Positions 1 through 7,888 of a stretch of DNA of 64,000 bases are shown here, piece after piece (the first letter of the stretch is position 1; each line of letters begins with the position of its first letter). A program made the translations under genes and the position numbers. The DNA is from Endozoicomonas montiporae CL-33 (GTDB taxonomy: Bacteria > Pseudomonadota > Gammaproteobacteria > Pseudomonadales > Endozoicomonadaceae): the NCBI RefSeq assembly GCF_001583435.1, contig NZ_CP013251.1, positions 2,687,617 to 2,751,616 of the forward strand, given 5' to 3'. A model generated the notes under the pieces. The model saw only the letters and a program-made list of their open reading frames with translations. It made no database searches and was not told where the DNA came from.

Positions 1-274
1 AGACCTCCCGAGGTAAGTTACACCGCCTTCCCTGCACAACTGCCGGATTTACTGTCCGAGTGTCCGGATGAGTATGGGACTTCGTCATCACATGCTGACT
101 CGTCCTCACGCAGACAGCCTCATATCCGATTTCTATTCGTCAGCTCGCAGTTTTGCTCCACACTGCCTTCAGTCTGCACCTCGCGATACAAACCTTGTGC
201 TTCGCTAGCCCTTCGCCCTCATCTGGCTGGGCAGGGGACTTTCACCCCCAAGCTGTGCAACATGCTCGGCACAC
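1..274 (-). mobile_element. Group II intron, 5' ribozyme part (continues beyond window)
   Basis: On the minus strand the segment begins at 274 with GTGTGCCGAG, a typical group II intron 5' end (GUGYG). It continues with a stretch like intron domain I (GGGGGTGAAAGTCCCC near 239-254) and ends at the window edge with CTCGGGAGGTCT, which resembles the sequence just ahead of the intron-encoded reverse transcriptase gene. No coding part is visible because the window stops. Recognition is by remembered sequence pattern, not by folding. The 5' exon holds a perfect hairpin six bases before the junction, the kind of target used by class C introns. Confidence 0.62.
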
Positions 275-280
275 ATGAAC

Positions 281-304
281 TACCCCGGAGCAAGCTCCGG
301 GGTA
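281..304. repeat. Perfect hairpin next to the intron
   Basis: An 11-bp perfect inverted repeat (TACCCCGGAGC, two-base spacer AA, GCTCCGGGGTA) ends six bases from the intron boundary at 274. A second smaller hairpin (CGCAGC-AA-GCTGCG, 327-340) lies 22 bases further. Together they fill the space between the intron and the polB remnant. They may be the intron's hairpin target or an unrelated dispersed repeat. Confidence 0.6.
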
Positions 305-355
305 TCAAGTTAGCTCTTGAGTAGTTCGCAGCAAGCTGCGGGGAATTAGACCCAA

Positions 356-979
356 GGCTTCGCATTAAGAGACGAATTCAACCTGGACTGTCATCTGGAA
401 CTGGAATTTGAAACGCTTTACTTGCGCTTCCTGATGCCGACGATTCGTGGCTCAGAGACTGGTAGCAAAAAACGTTATGCGGGGTTGAAGTACACTGGCG
501 ATGACGTGCAACTGGTGTTTAAAGGTCTTGAAACTGTTCGTTCAGACTGGACTCCATTGGCTAAAGCTTTCCAGACAGCGCTTTTTCTTCATGTCTTTGC
601 TGATCAACCCCTCGTTAATCTGGTCAGGGATTTCGTACGACAAACCCTTGATGGTGAACGGGATGAAGAACTGGTCTACCGAAAGCGGCTCAGGAGGAAA
701 CTGGATCAGTATGTTAAAATCATCCCGCCTCAGGTACGGGCTGCCCGACAGGCAGATGAGCAAAATCGGAGGCAAGGCAAACCTTTGAAGTACCATAACA
801 GAGGTCGGATCAGCTATGTGATGACAGTCAATGGGCCGGAAGCTATTGAATACCGGGTTAGCCCTATTGATTATCAGCACTATATTCAAAAGCAATTGAA
901 GCCGGTTGCCGATGGCGTTCTGCCCTTTATTGGACTGGACTTTACGACACTGGTGGATGATCAGATAAACTTATTCTGA
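356..979 (+). pseudogene. polB: DNA polymerase II (PolB), C-terminal remnant
   Basis: The translation from about 356 runs ALRDEFNLDCHLELEFET, then RFLMPTIRGSETGSKKRYAGL, and ends QINLF. This closely follows the C-terminal quarter of E. coli DNA polymerase II (family B, damage-inducible repair polymerase), including FKGLETVR, VYRKRLRR and IDYQHYI..QLKPVADG.LPFI. A start codon and the exonuclease and palm domains are missing. The frame is stopped at 347-349 within the hairpin region that borders the group II intron. The gene is therefore either cut by the intron or is a truncated copy; the window start prevents deciding which. Confidence 0.85.
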
Positions 980-1103
980 AATCGGCATCTATAAAGAGCG
1001 AGTTTTTCTGAGAGAAAAAGTGGCAGGCAAGGCCATCGGTTTCATTTTAACTATTCTGATGTTCTGATTATCCAGGTCGTTTAGTGAAGGGGGGCGAGTC
1101 TCG

Positions 1104-2078
1104 ATGAACATAGCGGTGACTGGTGCAGGTCTGTCTGGCATAAAAGTAGGCAGTTTATTGCATAAAATGGGTCATAACGTCACTGTTTTTGAAAAAAGCC
1201 GTGGACTGGGTGGACGTCTGGCTCATCGTCGTCTGAACTGGGCGGATATTGATCTGGGTGCTCAGTATTTCACTGCCCGCGATCCTGATTTTATAAAAGA
1301 AGTTAATGACTGGTGTCGTCAGGGAAGTGCTTCACTGTGGAACTTCACCCCTTATTGTGTCCGTGATAATCAGTTGTCAGCTTCTCCAGATGACACTTTG
1401 CGCTACATTGGGCAGCCACTTATGAACCAACCGGTACATCATCTGGCAGCCGGAATGACACTCAAGCTGGGCGTTACAATTAATCAGGTGGTTCGCAAGG
1501 ACAAATGGATATTATACGGTGCGAATGAAGCGCTATTTTCGGGTTTTGACTGGTTGATTATGACCCAACCTGCTGAACAGGCGCGGAAATTGTTGCAAGG
1601 AGTTTCTGATATTGTGACATCCATTCCTGATACGGTGCATGAACCCTGCTGGGCGCTCGGACTGGGTACTTTGGGCAATGTTCCTGAGGAGATTCAGGGT
1701 ATTTTTGGTGACAGTACGGTTCGTTGGGCTTCTCGTCTTTCATCCCGGCCTGGGTTTCAAAACGGTGCAGGAGTTGATGATGTGTGGATGCTTCACTTTG
1801 CTTCTGAATGGTCGGAACGGCAGGGGAAGCAAACAGAGGTAAATATTGCTCAGGCAGGAACTTTATGGCTTCAAAACCTGTTGGGTCGTTCAGTAAAGCC
1901 TGTTCATGAATATTGCCATTTTTGGCGATACGCGAGCATCAAGAGTAATGAGCAGGCTACTGCTTATAAGGTTGATGAATCTCAGAAACTGGCCCTGATA
2001 GGCTCATGGTGTTCCGGGGGCAGGGTAGAAGGAGCGTGGTTATCAGCAATCAGTTTGTTTAACGACCTCTTTAGGTAA
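1104..2078 (+). CDS. Renalase-like FAD/NAD(P)-dependent amine oxidase family protein
   Basis: This 324-residue protein begins with a Rossmann dinucleotide-binding motif (AVTGAGLSGIKVGSLL, about residues 4-19) followed by the FAD-binding FEKSRGLGGRL segment and DLGAQYFTARD, typical of COG3380/renalase-type flavoproteins. The C terminus has the second FAD-contact pattern (LIGSWCSGGRVEGAWLS). Such proteins oxidise small reduced substrates such as isomeric NAD(P)H; the substrate here is unknown. It is probably cytosolic, with no signal peptide. A G-rich ribosome site (AGGGGGG) precedes the ATG. The DUF3429 membrane protein follows 28 bases downstream on the same strand, so the two may be co-transcribed. 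Confidence 0.8.
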   Translation: MNIAVTGAGLSGIKVGSLLHKMGHNVTVFEKSRGLGGRLAHRRLNWADIDLGAQYFTARDPDFIKEVNDWCRQGSASLWNFTPYCVRDNQLSASPDDTLRYIGQPLMNQPVHHLAAGMTLKLGVTINQVVRKDKWILYGANEALFSGFDWLIMTQPAEQARKLLQGVSDIVTSIPDTVHEPCWALGLGTLGNVPEEIQGIFGDSTVRWASRLSSRPGFQNGAGVDDVWMLHFASEWSERQGKQTEVNIAQAGTLWLQNLLGRSVKPVHEYCHFWRYASIKSNEQATAYKVDESQKLALIGSWCSGGRVEGAWLSAISLFNDLFR

Positions 2079-2106
2079 TTATTACGATAAAACAGGCGCT
2101 CTCATA

Positions 2107-2526
2107 ATGATCTATCTGGCTTGGCTCGGTGTTGTTCCCTTTATACTGTCCATCTTGTTGAACTTTTTTGATTATTCGCTGGGTGCCTATTCTGGTGCAC
2201 AAATTTTTGTTTTTTACTCGGTCATCATTTGCTGCTTTATGGCTGGAACACTATGGGGTCAGGCGATAAAGGACAATGTTAACTGGTTGAAGAAAGCCTT
2301 TGCCAGTAACCTGATTGCACTGACGGTGTTCTTTTGTTTGATTTTTGGTGGAACAAAAACAGTACTGCTGACTATGGTGATCTGCTATCTGTTGCTGGTT
2401 ATTTATGAATGTATTTTATACAGGCAGAGCGACGATAAAACGATGATGAGCAACTATATCAGGATGCGAATTCAGGTGACACTGACCGTTGTTGTTTTGC
2501 ATATTGCTCTGTACCTATCGCTTTAA
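2107..2526 (+). CDS. DUF3429-type inner-membrane protein
   Basis: This is a 139-residue, strongly hydrophobic protein with about four to five membrane segments (residues roughly 3-22, 28-50, 60-78, 80-102 and 122-139). The pattern of an opening LAWLGVVPFILS, a central AGTLWG and alternating hydrophobic helices fits the DUF3429 family, whose function is unknown. It starts 28 bases after the renalase-like gene and probably shares its transcript. No terminator is obvious downstream; the next feature is an IS1-family element. Confidence 0.7.
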   Translation: MIYLAWLGVVPFILSILLNFFDYSLGAYSGAQIFVFYSVIICCFMAGTLWGQAIKDNVNWLKKAFASNLIALTVFFCLIFGGTKTVLLTMVICYLLLVIYECILYRQSDDKTMMSNYIRMRIQVTLTVVVLHIALYLSL

Positions 2527-2723
2527 ATATGGCTGAAGTGGAGCCTGTACACAAAAGATTTCATGCGAGCAAAAAGAACCCGACCATCCTTGGGAAAAGA
2601 AGTGACAGGCTAAGACTATTGCAAAGATAGCCGTAAAGATTCGATGGTGAAGGTTCAGAGTAGTTGATAGCTGAACTTCATCCTCAAAAATGGTAATCTT
2701 CGGCACTTTTGTTCTGTTGCTCC

Positions 2724-2999
2724 ATGGCTGTCGTAAAAGTAGTTTGTATTCACTGTAACCAATCTAAAGATGTTGTTAGGAACGGCAAGGCCAAATCAGG
2801 CCTCCAGAGATTTCTTTGCCGCATATGTCACAAGAGCTTTCAACTGGATTATCTCTACAACGCTAACCAGCCAGACACCCATGAACAGATCGTTCAGCTG
2901 ACTATTAATGGCTCTGGTGTCAGAGACATAGAGCGTGTTCTCAAAATTAGTCGAACCACTGTCATCGCCCATTTAAAAGACTATCGCCGCCTCAGGTAA
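2724..2999 (+). CDS. insA: IS1-family InsA protein
   Basis: About 91 residues from the ATG at 2724 (MAVVKVVCIHCNQSK...). It shows the InsA zinc-finger pattern (CIHC...C..C, residues about 8-33) and a helix-turn-helix near the C terminus (GVRDIERVLKISRTTVIAHL). InsA binds IS1 ends and regulates transposition; a -1 frameshift into insB normally yields transposase. Here insA is complete, but insB downstream is interrupted and truncated. The frame also opens five codons upstream, but the ATG at 2724 gives the usual InsA length. Confidence 0.8.
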   Translation: MAVVKVVCIHCNQSKDVVRNGKAKSGLQRFLCRICHKSFQLDYLYNANQPDTHEQIVQLTINGSGVRDIERVLKISRTTVIAHLKDYRRLR

Positions 3000-3015
3000 C
3001 TGAGCTTCCCTTTCA

Positions 3016-4661
3016 CTCGATGCTGCAGTTTTTGATATTTGAGGGAGAGCAGGAAATGGCAGGGTGGCATAAGAGCAGACTACTACTGCAGCTCCGAATT
3101 CAAGCCTTGCGAGATTCCATCATAGCCACAGCAGCAGGTTGGAGGTAAGATCTCATAGGAACTTAATAACCGTCAAGTGTCGTATCTTGCTAATTCGCCC
3201 ATTACCCGTTGTCACTGCCTTTCTGGATGCTTTGAATGATTCGCTCAAGTCCATCAATTCCTCTGCGCAGTTGAGTAGATCCCAGAAAGTGGCACTGGGC
3301 GTTTTTATCATGGGAATCGTGGTAACTAAAACTATTAACTGGGCTGCTTTTGAGCGCAGAAGCTTAGGCAGATTCAAAGCGACCCGTCTGTGCTGGATGT
3401 TTTATCAAGCAGAAATTGCATGGCAAAGCCTGCTACAGGCCAGCGTCAGAAATATTCTTCTACGCTATGGAATACAAAGTGGAACCCTTGCTATCGACGA
3501 TACAGGAAAAAAGCGCACTAAAAGGACTTCAAAAATCGACGGTGCCCATAAGATAAAAGACAAATCAACAGGTGGTTATTTTAATGGGCAGGAACTGGTG
3601 TTTATGGTGCTCGTTACTGAAGTAGCTACCTTTCCAGTAGGGTTTCGCTTTTATATTCCTGACCCTGAGTTATCTGCATGGAGGAAGAAAGACAAGGCGC
3701 TCAGGAAGCAAGGCATTCAGAAAAAAGAACGACCGAACCGTCCTGAGCCAGATCATGTTCGTTACCCCACCATGCAGTCGTTGACGCTGGTTATGCTGCA
3801 AGAATTTGTTGATTCGTTTCCCAACATTACGATCAAAGCAATTCTCGCTGATGCACTGTATGGCACAGGAGACTTTATGGATAAGGCTGCGGAAATAACA
3901 GGCGGAGCCCAGGTTGTCAGCCAACTGCGCTCGAATCAGAAAGTATCCAACCGAAACCACTCGGAAGCGACTCTCAAAGCTTACTTTTCGCGCCAGAAAG
4001 GCGCTGAAACTCAACTCATAATACGCGGTGGCAAAGAAGAGCAGGTCACGATGCTGGCTGCTCGGCTGTATGTTAAGGCTCATGGGAAAAGACGTTTTGT
4101 TATTGCCCTGAAGTATGAGGGTGAAGAGGATTATCGCTATCTGGTGGCTTCAGATATGTCATGGCGGCATACCGACATAGCCAGGATTTACACCTTGAGG
4201 TGGTTGGTCGAGGTTTTCATTCAAGACTGGAAAGCTCATTGTGGCTGGAACAGGTTGAGCAAACAGCAAGGTGCTGACGGATCGCAGCGCGGCGTGATCC
4301 TGAGCCTGCTGTGCGAACACATGCTGTTACTGCACCCTGAGCAATTCGTCCTACTGAAAAACAAACAGGCCGGAATGCCCGCAGGCTGTCTGATCGAACG
4401 CCTCAATGCAGAAGCCTTGCTTGCTACGGTGAAATCAGTGGTTGAATCGGAAGATCCAGATACCGAGCTTAAGGCTCTGGCCTTAGCCTTAGAGCATACT
4501 TTGCCCAAGCGGGAGTCGAGCAGGCATATGGCTGGTAGAGACCTGGGAGAACAAAAGGCAACTGACTCACTCAAAGCACACGCCCGGAAGTTTAAACTTT
4601 TAGATGCAGCTTAGAATCGAGATAAATACGTTACTTGTTTAGGTAAAACTGCAGCATCGAG
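3016..4661 (+). mobile_element. IS4-superfamily insertion sequence, 1646 bp, intact
   Basis: The ends are a perfect 17-bp inverted repeat: CTCGATGCTGCAGTTTT at 3016 and AAAACTGCAGCATCGAG ending at 4661. It is flanked on both sides by the 5-bp direct repeat TTTCA (3011-3015 and 4662-4666). It carries one full transposase gene. The target was the insB frame of an IS1-family element, and that frame is restored when the element is removed. Exact family assignment (IS4, IS701 or related) is uncertain without a database. Confidence 0.85.
3139..4614 (+). CDS. DDE transposase, IS4/IS701 superfamily
   Basis: This is a 491-residue transposase. The RNase-H-like catalytic centre is visible as LAIDDTGKKRTK (first Asp, about residue 119), ILADALYGTGDF (second Asp, about 236) and YTLRWLVEVFIQDWK (Glu of the Y..R..E..K block, about 355). 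The element containing it has perfect ends and a target duplication, so the enzyme may be active. The frame opens with TTG at 3139. A GGAGGT sequence sits on top of that codon, so the real start may lie further in. Confidence 0.82.
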   Translation: MEVRSHRNLITVKCRILLIRPLPVVTAFLDALNDSLKSINSSAQLSRSQKVALGVFIMGIVVTKTINWAAFERRSLGRFKATRLCWMFYQAEIAWQSLLQASVRNILLRYGIQSGTLAIDDTGKKRTKRTSKIDGAHKIKDKSTGGYFNGQELVFMVLVTEVATFPVGFRFYIPDPELSAWRKKDKALRKQGIQKKERPNRPEPDHVRYPTMQSLTLVMLQEFVDSFPNITIKAILADALYGTGDFMDKAAEITGGAQVVSQLRSNQKVSNRNHSEATLKAYFSRQKGAETQLIIRGGKEEQVTMLAARLYVKAHGKRRFVIALKYEGEEDYRYLVASDMSWRHTDIARIYTLRWLVEVFIQDWKAHCGWNRLSKQQGADGSQRGVILSLLCEHMLLLHPEQFVLLKNKQAGMPAGCLIERLNAEALLATVKSVVESEDPDTELKALALALEHTLPKRESSRHMAGRDLGEQKATDSLKAHARKFKLLDAA

Positions 4662-4666
4662 TTTCA

Positions 4667-4857
4667 AAATGCCAGGGTTCAACTGATCTGCGAAATGGAT
4701 GAACAGTGGTCATTTGTTGGCAGTAAGAAAAATCAGCGGTGGCTCTGGTACGCTTGGGAACCAAGGTTTAAACGCATAATCGCACATGCCTTTGGTCGGC
4801 GAACGGATGCCACGTTGAAGAAGTTGCTCAAAGTGCTGGAACCATACTCGGTGTCCG
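4667..4857 (+). pseudogene. insB: IS1-family InsB remnant
   Basis: The frame reads LICEMDEQWSFVGSKKNQRWLWYAW...HAFGRRTDATLKKLLKVLEPYSV, matching the InsB segment around its first catalytic Asp (EMDEQW). Similarity ends at about 4857, where the terminal repeat of another element starts. The downstream catalytic residues are absent. Confidence 0.75.
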
Positions 4858-5282
4858 GCCTGCAGAATTGCTTTTACGTCAGAAAAACACGCTAACCCGA
4901 ATATTTCATAAAATGCATGCGCTATTGCTACATCCCTTGAAAACTCTCGCTTGTACCTGCAATGGCTTCGGACTGATGTGTCCGAAGCATTTTTGGTAAA
5001 AAAGCACTATTTCCATGGGCTGTTGACAGTTGGCAGCAAATTTATGAAATATTCGGGCTAAGTGCTTGATTTTCCATGTGATCTAAAAAATATGAAAGTC
5101 TGTCGTCGTATAGTGTGGAATTTTCTCAATTCCCAGCGTTTTCAAGAAGGGTTCAGCCTTGGCTGAGAGCCTGATGAACAAAGGGCTTCAGACTCTCAAA
5201 AACCATTCTCAGTAGATTTTTCTCAATTCACTGTGCCCTTATGGGTTTTGAGAAAATCTGACGTAAAAGCAATTTTGCAGGC
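4858..5282. mobile_element. Non-autonomous element with 26-bp terminal repeats, carrying a nested MITE
   Basis: The ends are inverted copies: GGCCTGCAGAATTGCTTTTA (from 4858) against TAAAAGCAATTTTGCAGGCC (to 5282), matching over about 26 bases with one difference. The inside has no coding sequence. Without the nested 162-bp insertion and its 4-bp duplication the element would be about 259 bp, so it is a MITE or a deletion derivative of an unidentified IS. No target duplication is seen; the left flank is insB and the right flank an ISKra4 remnant. Confidence 0.55.
4896..5057. mobile_element. 162-bp MITE with IS1380-type ends
   Basis: Perfect 17-bp inverted ends (CCCGAATATTTCATAAA at 4896-4912; TTTATGAAATATTCGGG at 5041-5057) are flanked by a CTAA duplication (4892-4895 and 5058-5061). 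The full IS1380 elements at 10660 and 61381 have the same ends apart from one base (G for A) in their left repeats, and 4-bp YTAR duplications (CTAG, TTAG). Their transposase could therefore mobilise this element. The interior has a GCTTCGGAC/GTCCGAAGC hairpin and no coding frame. Confidence 0.85.
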
Positions 5283-5287
5283 CGAAG

Positions 5288-5683
5288 CCCGACTTGAAAC
5301 ATGAAAAGGGTGCAGCCAAAAGACTTCAGGAAGAGCTTGATAGTGCAAAGCCAGGCAACAACCGTACTGCGTCTCTGGAAAAGTTAATCAGTGCCAGAAC
5401 GTATTTCAAAAATCATTGGCATCAGATGATTTATCCGCAAGCGAGAGAGCAGAACTTGCCGATAGGTTCGGGAGTGACTGAAGCAGGCTGTAAAACATTG
5501 GTGAAACAGAGAATGTGCCGTTCAGGAATGCGCTGGAAGGAGCAGGGAGCATCGATGTTGCTGACGTTAAGGGCACTGGTTTGCACATCCGGATCCTGGA
5601 ATGCATTTTGGTCAAAAATGAGCCGTTACGGATTCCCTGTCACACACAACCTTCCTCCAGTACATTAATTAGGCAGCACACCC
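5288..5683 (+). pseudogene. ISKra4-family transposase, C-terminal remnant
   Basis: The frame from 5288 (DLKHEKGAAKRLQEELDSAKPG...) to 5668 is the last 127 residues of the transposase also encoded at 63227-64000, and the translated residues are identical over that stretch. Everything N-terminal to DLKHEK is missing, and the break abuts a non-autonomous element. The terminal sequence ends near 5683 (GGCAGCACACCC), shared with the other copy at 63212. It keeps the conserved NLPIGSGVTEAGCKTLVKQRM segment. Confidence 0.8.
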
Positions 5684-5803
5684 ATAAACCGCATTGATGA
5701 TCGATTTGATGCTTTGACAGTCAAGGATGTTGTAAAAGCCGTCCTTGGATTGATCTTGGCTTTCTTGTGGCTTAGCTCTCATGTTATCTTGGTTACAAGA
5801 TGA
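5684..5803 (+). pseudogene. Possible truncated membrane-protein tail
   Basis: Immediately after the ISKra4 end an open frame reads FDALTVKDVVKAVLGLILAF and continues LWLSSHVILVTR before its stop (5801-5803). It looks like the last 35-40 residues of a protein with a terminal membrane helix whose front was removed by the insertion. No family is recognised. A 30-residue hydrophobic ORF starts 20 bases later. This is inference from hydrophobicity only. Confidence 0.3.
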
Positions 5804-5822
5804 ACGAAAGCGAGGATGAGTA

Positions 5823-5915
5823 ATGGAGATTATGCTGATTGGCTTTGTTTGCTTCATCGTTGTCGCTGCACCTGTTGCTTGGTGGTGTCTCAAAAAATCT
5901 GGCAGGCGCTCATAA
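5823..5915 (+). CDS. Putative 30-residue single-pass membrane peptide
   Basis: ATG at 5823 with an upstream AGCGAGGA (spacing about 6) encodes MEIMLIGFVCFIVVAAPVAW, then WCLKKSGRRS. This is one hydrophobic helix (residues 4-22) followed by a basic tail, so a C-in orientation is expected. It lies just after the truncated membrane-protein frame and may once have been its small partner. No family is recognised; length and composition could arise by chance. Confidence 0.4.
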   Translation: MEIMLIGFVCFIVVAAPVAWWCLKKSGRRS

Positions 5916-6476
5916 CAAAGCCTCATATCTAAAAAGTAAGATTAGTCATGCTTTGCCAGTAGGATGTTATCTGCTGGCGAGGATGATGTTTGTGTAATGA
6001 AGTGTGTGATTCATAGACATCGTTTCACTATTATTCGATGTCATGAATCACAAAAATGAAGATGTGTAACGGTTTTGACACATTTGCACCTTTTTAACTT
6101 TCTTTTTGTCCTTCCTGCCAGTGTTTAAACTGGGAGGGCCTTAAACCATACCGGTCACATTGCCACGATAGAGGGAGAGACTCTTCAGCACTGCGCGTTG
6201 CAGTGGATGCTAAACCTATGATTGCACGACAACCCGATAACCGTCTGTTTTCCATTAAAGGTTTCAAAATGAAAGACGCTAATCGTCCACCGCTGCTTGA
6301 TGATGGCCTTTTGGTGGAGAAACCAAGTGCTCTGCATCCGGCAGTAAAAAACATAATAGCTTGACTTTCGAAACCACTGCTTCATTTCAATAATGATTGA
6401 CGCTTTGCGTTGGGTAGAGCAAAGTCAGGCCCAACATTTTTTCAATATAGATTTTGCGCCGGCAAGGAATACAAAG
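5916..6476. other. Intergenic stretch with decayed frame
   Basis: There is no convincing gene here. An interrupted palindrome (GTGATTCATAGACATCG at 6006, CGATGTCATGAATCAC ending 6051) could form a hairpin. A frame from ATG 6218 to the stop at 6364 encodes 48 residues (MIARQPDNRLFSIKGFKMKD...). It stays open upstream to about 6105 (CPSCQCLNWEGLKPYRSHCH) and may be the relic of a zinc-binding protein, but no family is recognised. Confidence 0.35.
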
Positions 6477-7166
6477 ATGACAATCGGAACCCCCAGAGGA
6501 AAAACCAAAAAGCAGGAAAACTTCCTGCTAAATATCCTGTTGAATGTCGCCATTCCATCCCTGATCCTGACCAAGCTTTCCGGAGAAGCCCATCTGGGCG
6601 CATTCTGGGGATTGATTGTAGCTCTGATCTTTCCGATCACTTACGGTATTTACGACTTTTGCACCAGAGAAAAAGTGAACTTTTTCTCTATCTTCGGTTT
6701 CATATCGACACTGCTGACCGGCATTATTGGGTTGCTTGAGCTGTCGAAGTCAGTACTCATTCTGAAAGAAACCTCAATGCCACTCTTGATTATGACCTCA
6801 CTGATCCTCTTCAAAGATAAAGCCAGCAGTTTCATGAAAGAAGCTTTCAGTCAGGCCATTGACTTCAATAAAATCGAGGAGGCGATTGGCAGGCAACAGC
6901 TGGATAAAAAATTCTCCGACCTTATGCTTATTTTTAAGGGGGCTTTTTTAGTATCTGCCTCTTTAAACTTCTTTCTTACAAGCACCATTATCCAGAGCGA
7001 GCCCGGTACGAGCGAGTACACTGCAGAGCTGGGGCGTATGGTTGCTCTAAGCACTCCTGTTATTGCGATACCCTGTACGGCGATCATGATGATTGCAATC
7101 TATCGGTTCTTTAACTCCATATCAGCGGCAACAGGCCTTTCCACTAATGAACTGATTCAGCAATAA
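6477..7166 (+). CDS. VC0807-family inner-membrane protein
   Basis: This 229-residue protein starts from the ATG at 6477, which has AAGGA eight bases upstream; the frame also opens at 6393 without a ribosome site. It begins MTIGTPRGKTKKQENFLLN and has about six membrane segments, including NVAIPSLILTKLSGE, the GLIVALIFPITYGIYDF block and FISTLLTGIIGLLEL, which are characteristic of the VC0807 family of unknown function. The order soluble N terminus, paired helices, amphipathic central segment (residues about 125-155) and two final helices is seen. It is a single-gene unit followed by a strong terminator. Confidence 0.75.
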   Translation: MTIGTPRGKTKKQENFLLNILLNVAIPSLILTKLSGEAHLGAFWGLIVALIFPITYGIYDFCTREKVNFFSIFGFISTLLTGIIGLLELSKSVLILKETSMPLLIMTSLILFKDKASSFMKEAFSQAIDFNKIEEAIGRQQLDKKFSDLMLIFKGAFLVSASLNFFLTSTIIQSEPGTSEYTAELGRMVALSTPVIAIPCTAIMMIAIYRFFNSISAATGLSTNELIQQ

Positions 7167-7174
7167 GACAGAAA

Positions 7175-7204
7175 GCCCTGTCACCACAGGACAGGGCCTT
7201 CTTT
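7175..7204 (+). terminator. Intrinsic terminator after the VC0807-type gene
   Basis: Stem GCCCTGTC (7175-7182) and GACAGGGC (7190-7197) with a short loop, followed by TTCTTTC. It lies eight bases after the stop codon. Confidence 0.8.
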
Positions 7205-7513
7205 CAAATGATCTGAGGCAGTAAAAATAGACATGCGCCTTCTATTGGGTACCTCCCCCAGAAAGCAAGAGGAAGACGATATTTTCTCACTACCCCAGTG
7301 ACACCAGCTCTTTGATTTCCTGATTCGAGAACTCTGTAAGCCATTACAAGCATATCGTCGTCCTCTAGGCGGGCGGTTGCTGTAATCAATGCCGTTAAAG
7401 GCTTTCAGTCATTGTTTGCCCCACCAGGTCTGACCGTAGTTTGCTGCCATGGATTACTGATCTCAATTATTCAGGAATGGCGCTACTGTAATGGATTTGA
7501 TGGGGTGATAATC
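7205..7513. other. Intergenic stretch upstream of hipBA
   Basis: No gene, repeat or RNA was recognised in this 300-base stretch. It leads into the A/T-rich promoter zone of the hipBA operon. Confidence 0.4.
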
Positions 7514-7585
7514 GTATCCAGATTTTATTGGATACAATAATGTCTATAATTTCGTAAAATTCATTAAAATAGCTATAATAGTATC
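7514..7585 (+). promoter_or_regulatory. hipBA promoter and HipB-like operator
   Basis: A palindrome (GTATCCA, 8-base spacer, TGGATAC; 7514-7535) resembles the E. coli HipB operator TATCC-N8-GGATA, but here the inner TATCC/GGATA blocks are 10 bases apart. Candidate -10 boxes TATAAT lie at 7545-7550 and 7574-7579, downstream of the palindrome, so binding would block or overlap the promoter. Autoregulation by HipB is expected from the family. Confidence 0.55.
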
Positions 7586-7609
7586 TATATATGATGGATG
7601 TGATTCGCT

Positions 7610-7888
7610 ATGAGCTTATTGTCGTTACTGACACCCACTGATGTCCAGGAGCAGCTGGCTGCTGCGGTTATAGCCAGAAGAAAGGCAAAAAAATGGTCTC
7701 GTCAGACTCTGGCAGAGCGGAGCTCTGTGCCAGCGTCCACGATCAAGAAATTTGAAACCACCGGACAGATATCGCTACGGCAGTTTATTTTGCTTTGGCA
7801 GGCTGTTGACCAACTGGAAAACCTGACTTTGCTGACTAAAGAAACGGAGGCAATGCCTGCCAGTATCAAAGAGGTGTTAAAAACATGA
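7610..7888 (+). CDS. hipB: HipB-like antitoxin / XRE repressor
   Basis: A 92-residue protein with a helix-turn-helix of the Cro/CI type (residues about 12-65: VQEQLAAAVIARRKAKKWSR, TLAERSSVPASTIKKFET). It would neutralise the HipA kinase encoded directly downstream and repress the operon through the palindrome at 7514. The stop codon overlaps the hipA start (ATGA), a translational coupling typical of type II toxin-antitoxin pairs. Confidence 0.82.
   Translation: MSLLSLLTPTDVQEQLAAAVIARRKAKKWSRQTLAERSSVPASTIKKFETTGQISLRQFILLWQAVDQLENLTLLTKETEAMPASIKEVLKT

Larger units (their letters stand above)
2691..4857 (+). mobile_element. IS1-family element, interrupted and truncated
   Basis: Left part: probable terminal sequence near 2691 and the insA gene. 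The insB frame is interrupted at 3015 by an IS4-superfamily element and resumes at 4667, then stops matching after about 4857 where another element begins. Deleting 3016-4661 plus one copy of TTTCA gives a continuous insB frame (VTELPFQNARVQLICEMDEQW). The IS1 right end and the catalytic C terminus of InsB are gone, so the element is inactive. The left boundary is approximate. Confidence 0.6.

Noticed and set aside
6094..6354. 86-residue minus-strand gene
   Set aside because: No ribosome site or recognisable domain; the plus-strand relic frame ending at 6364 covers the same bases more coherently.
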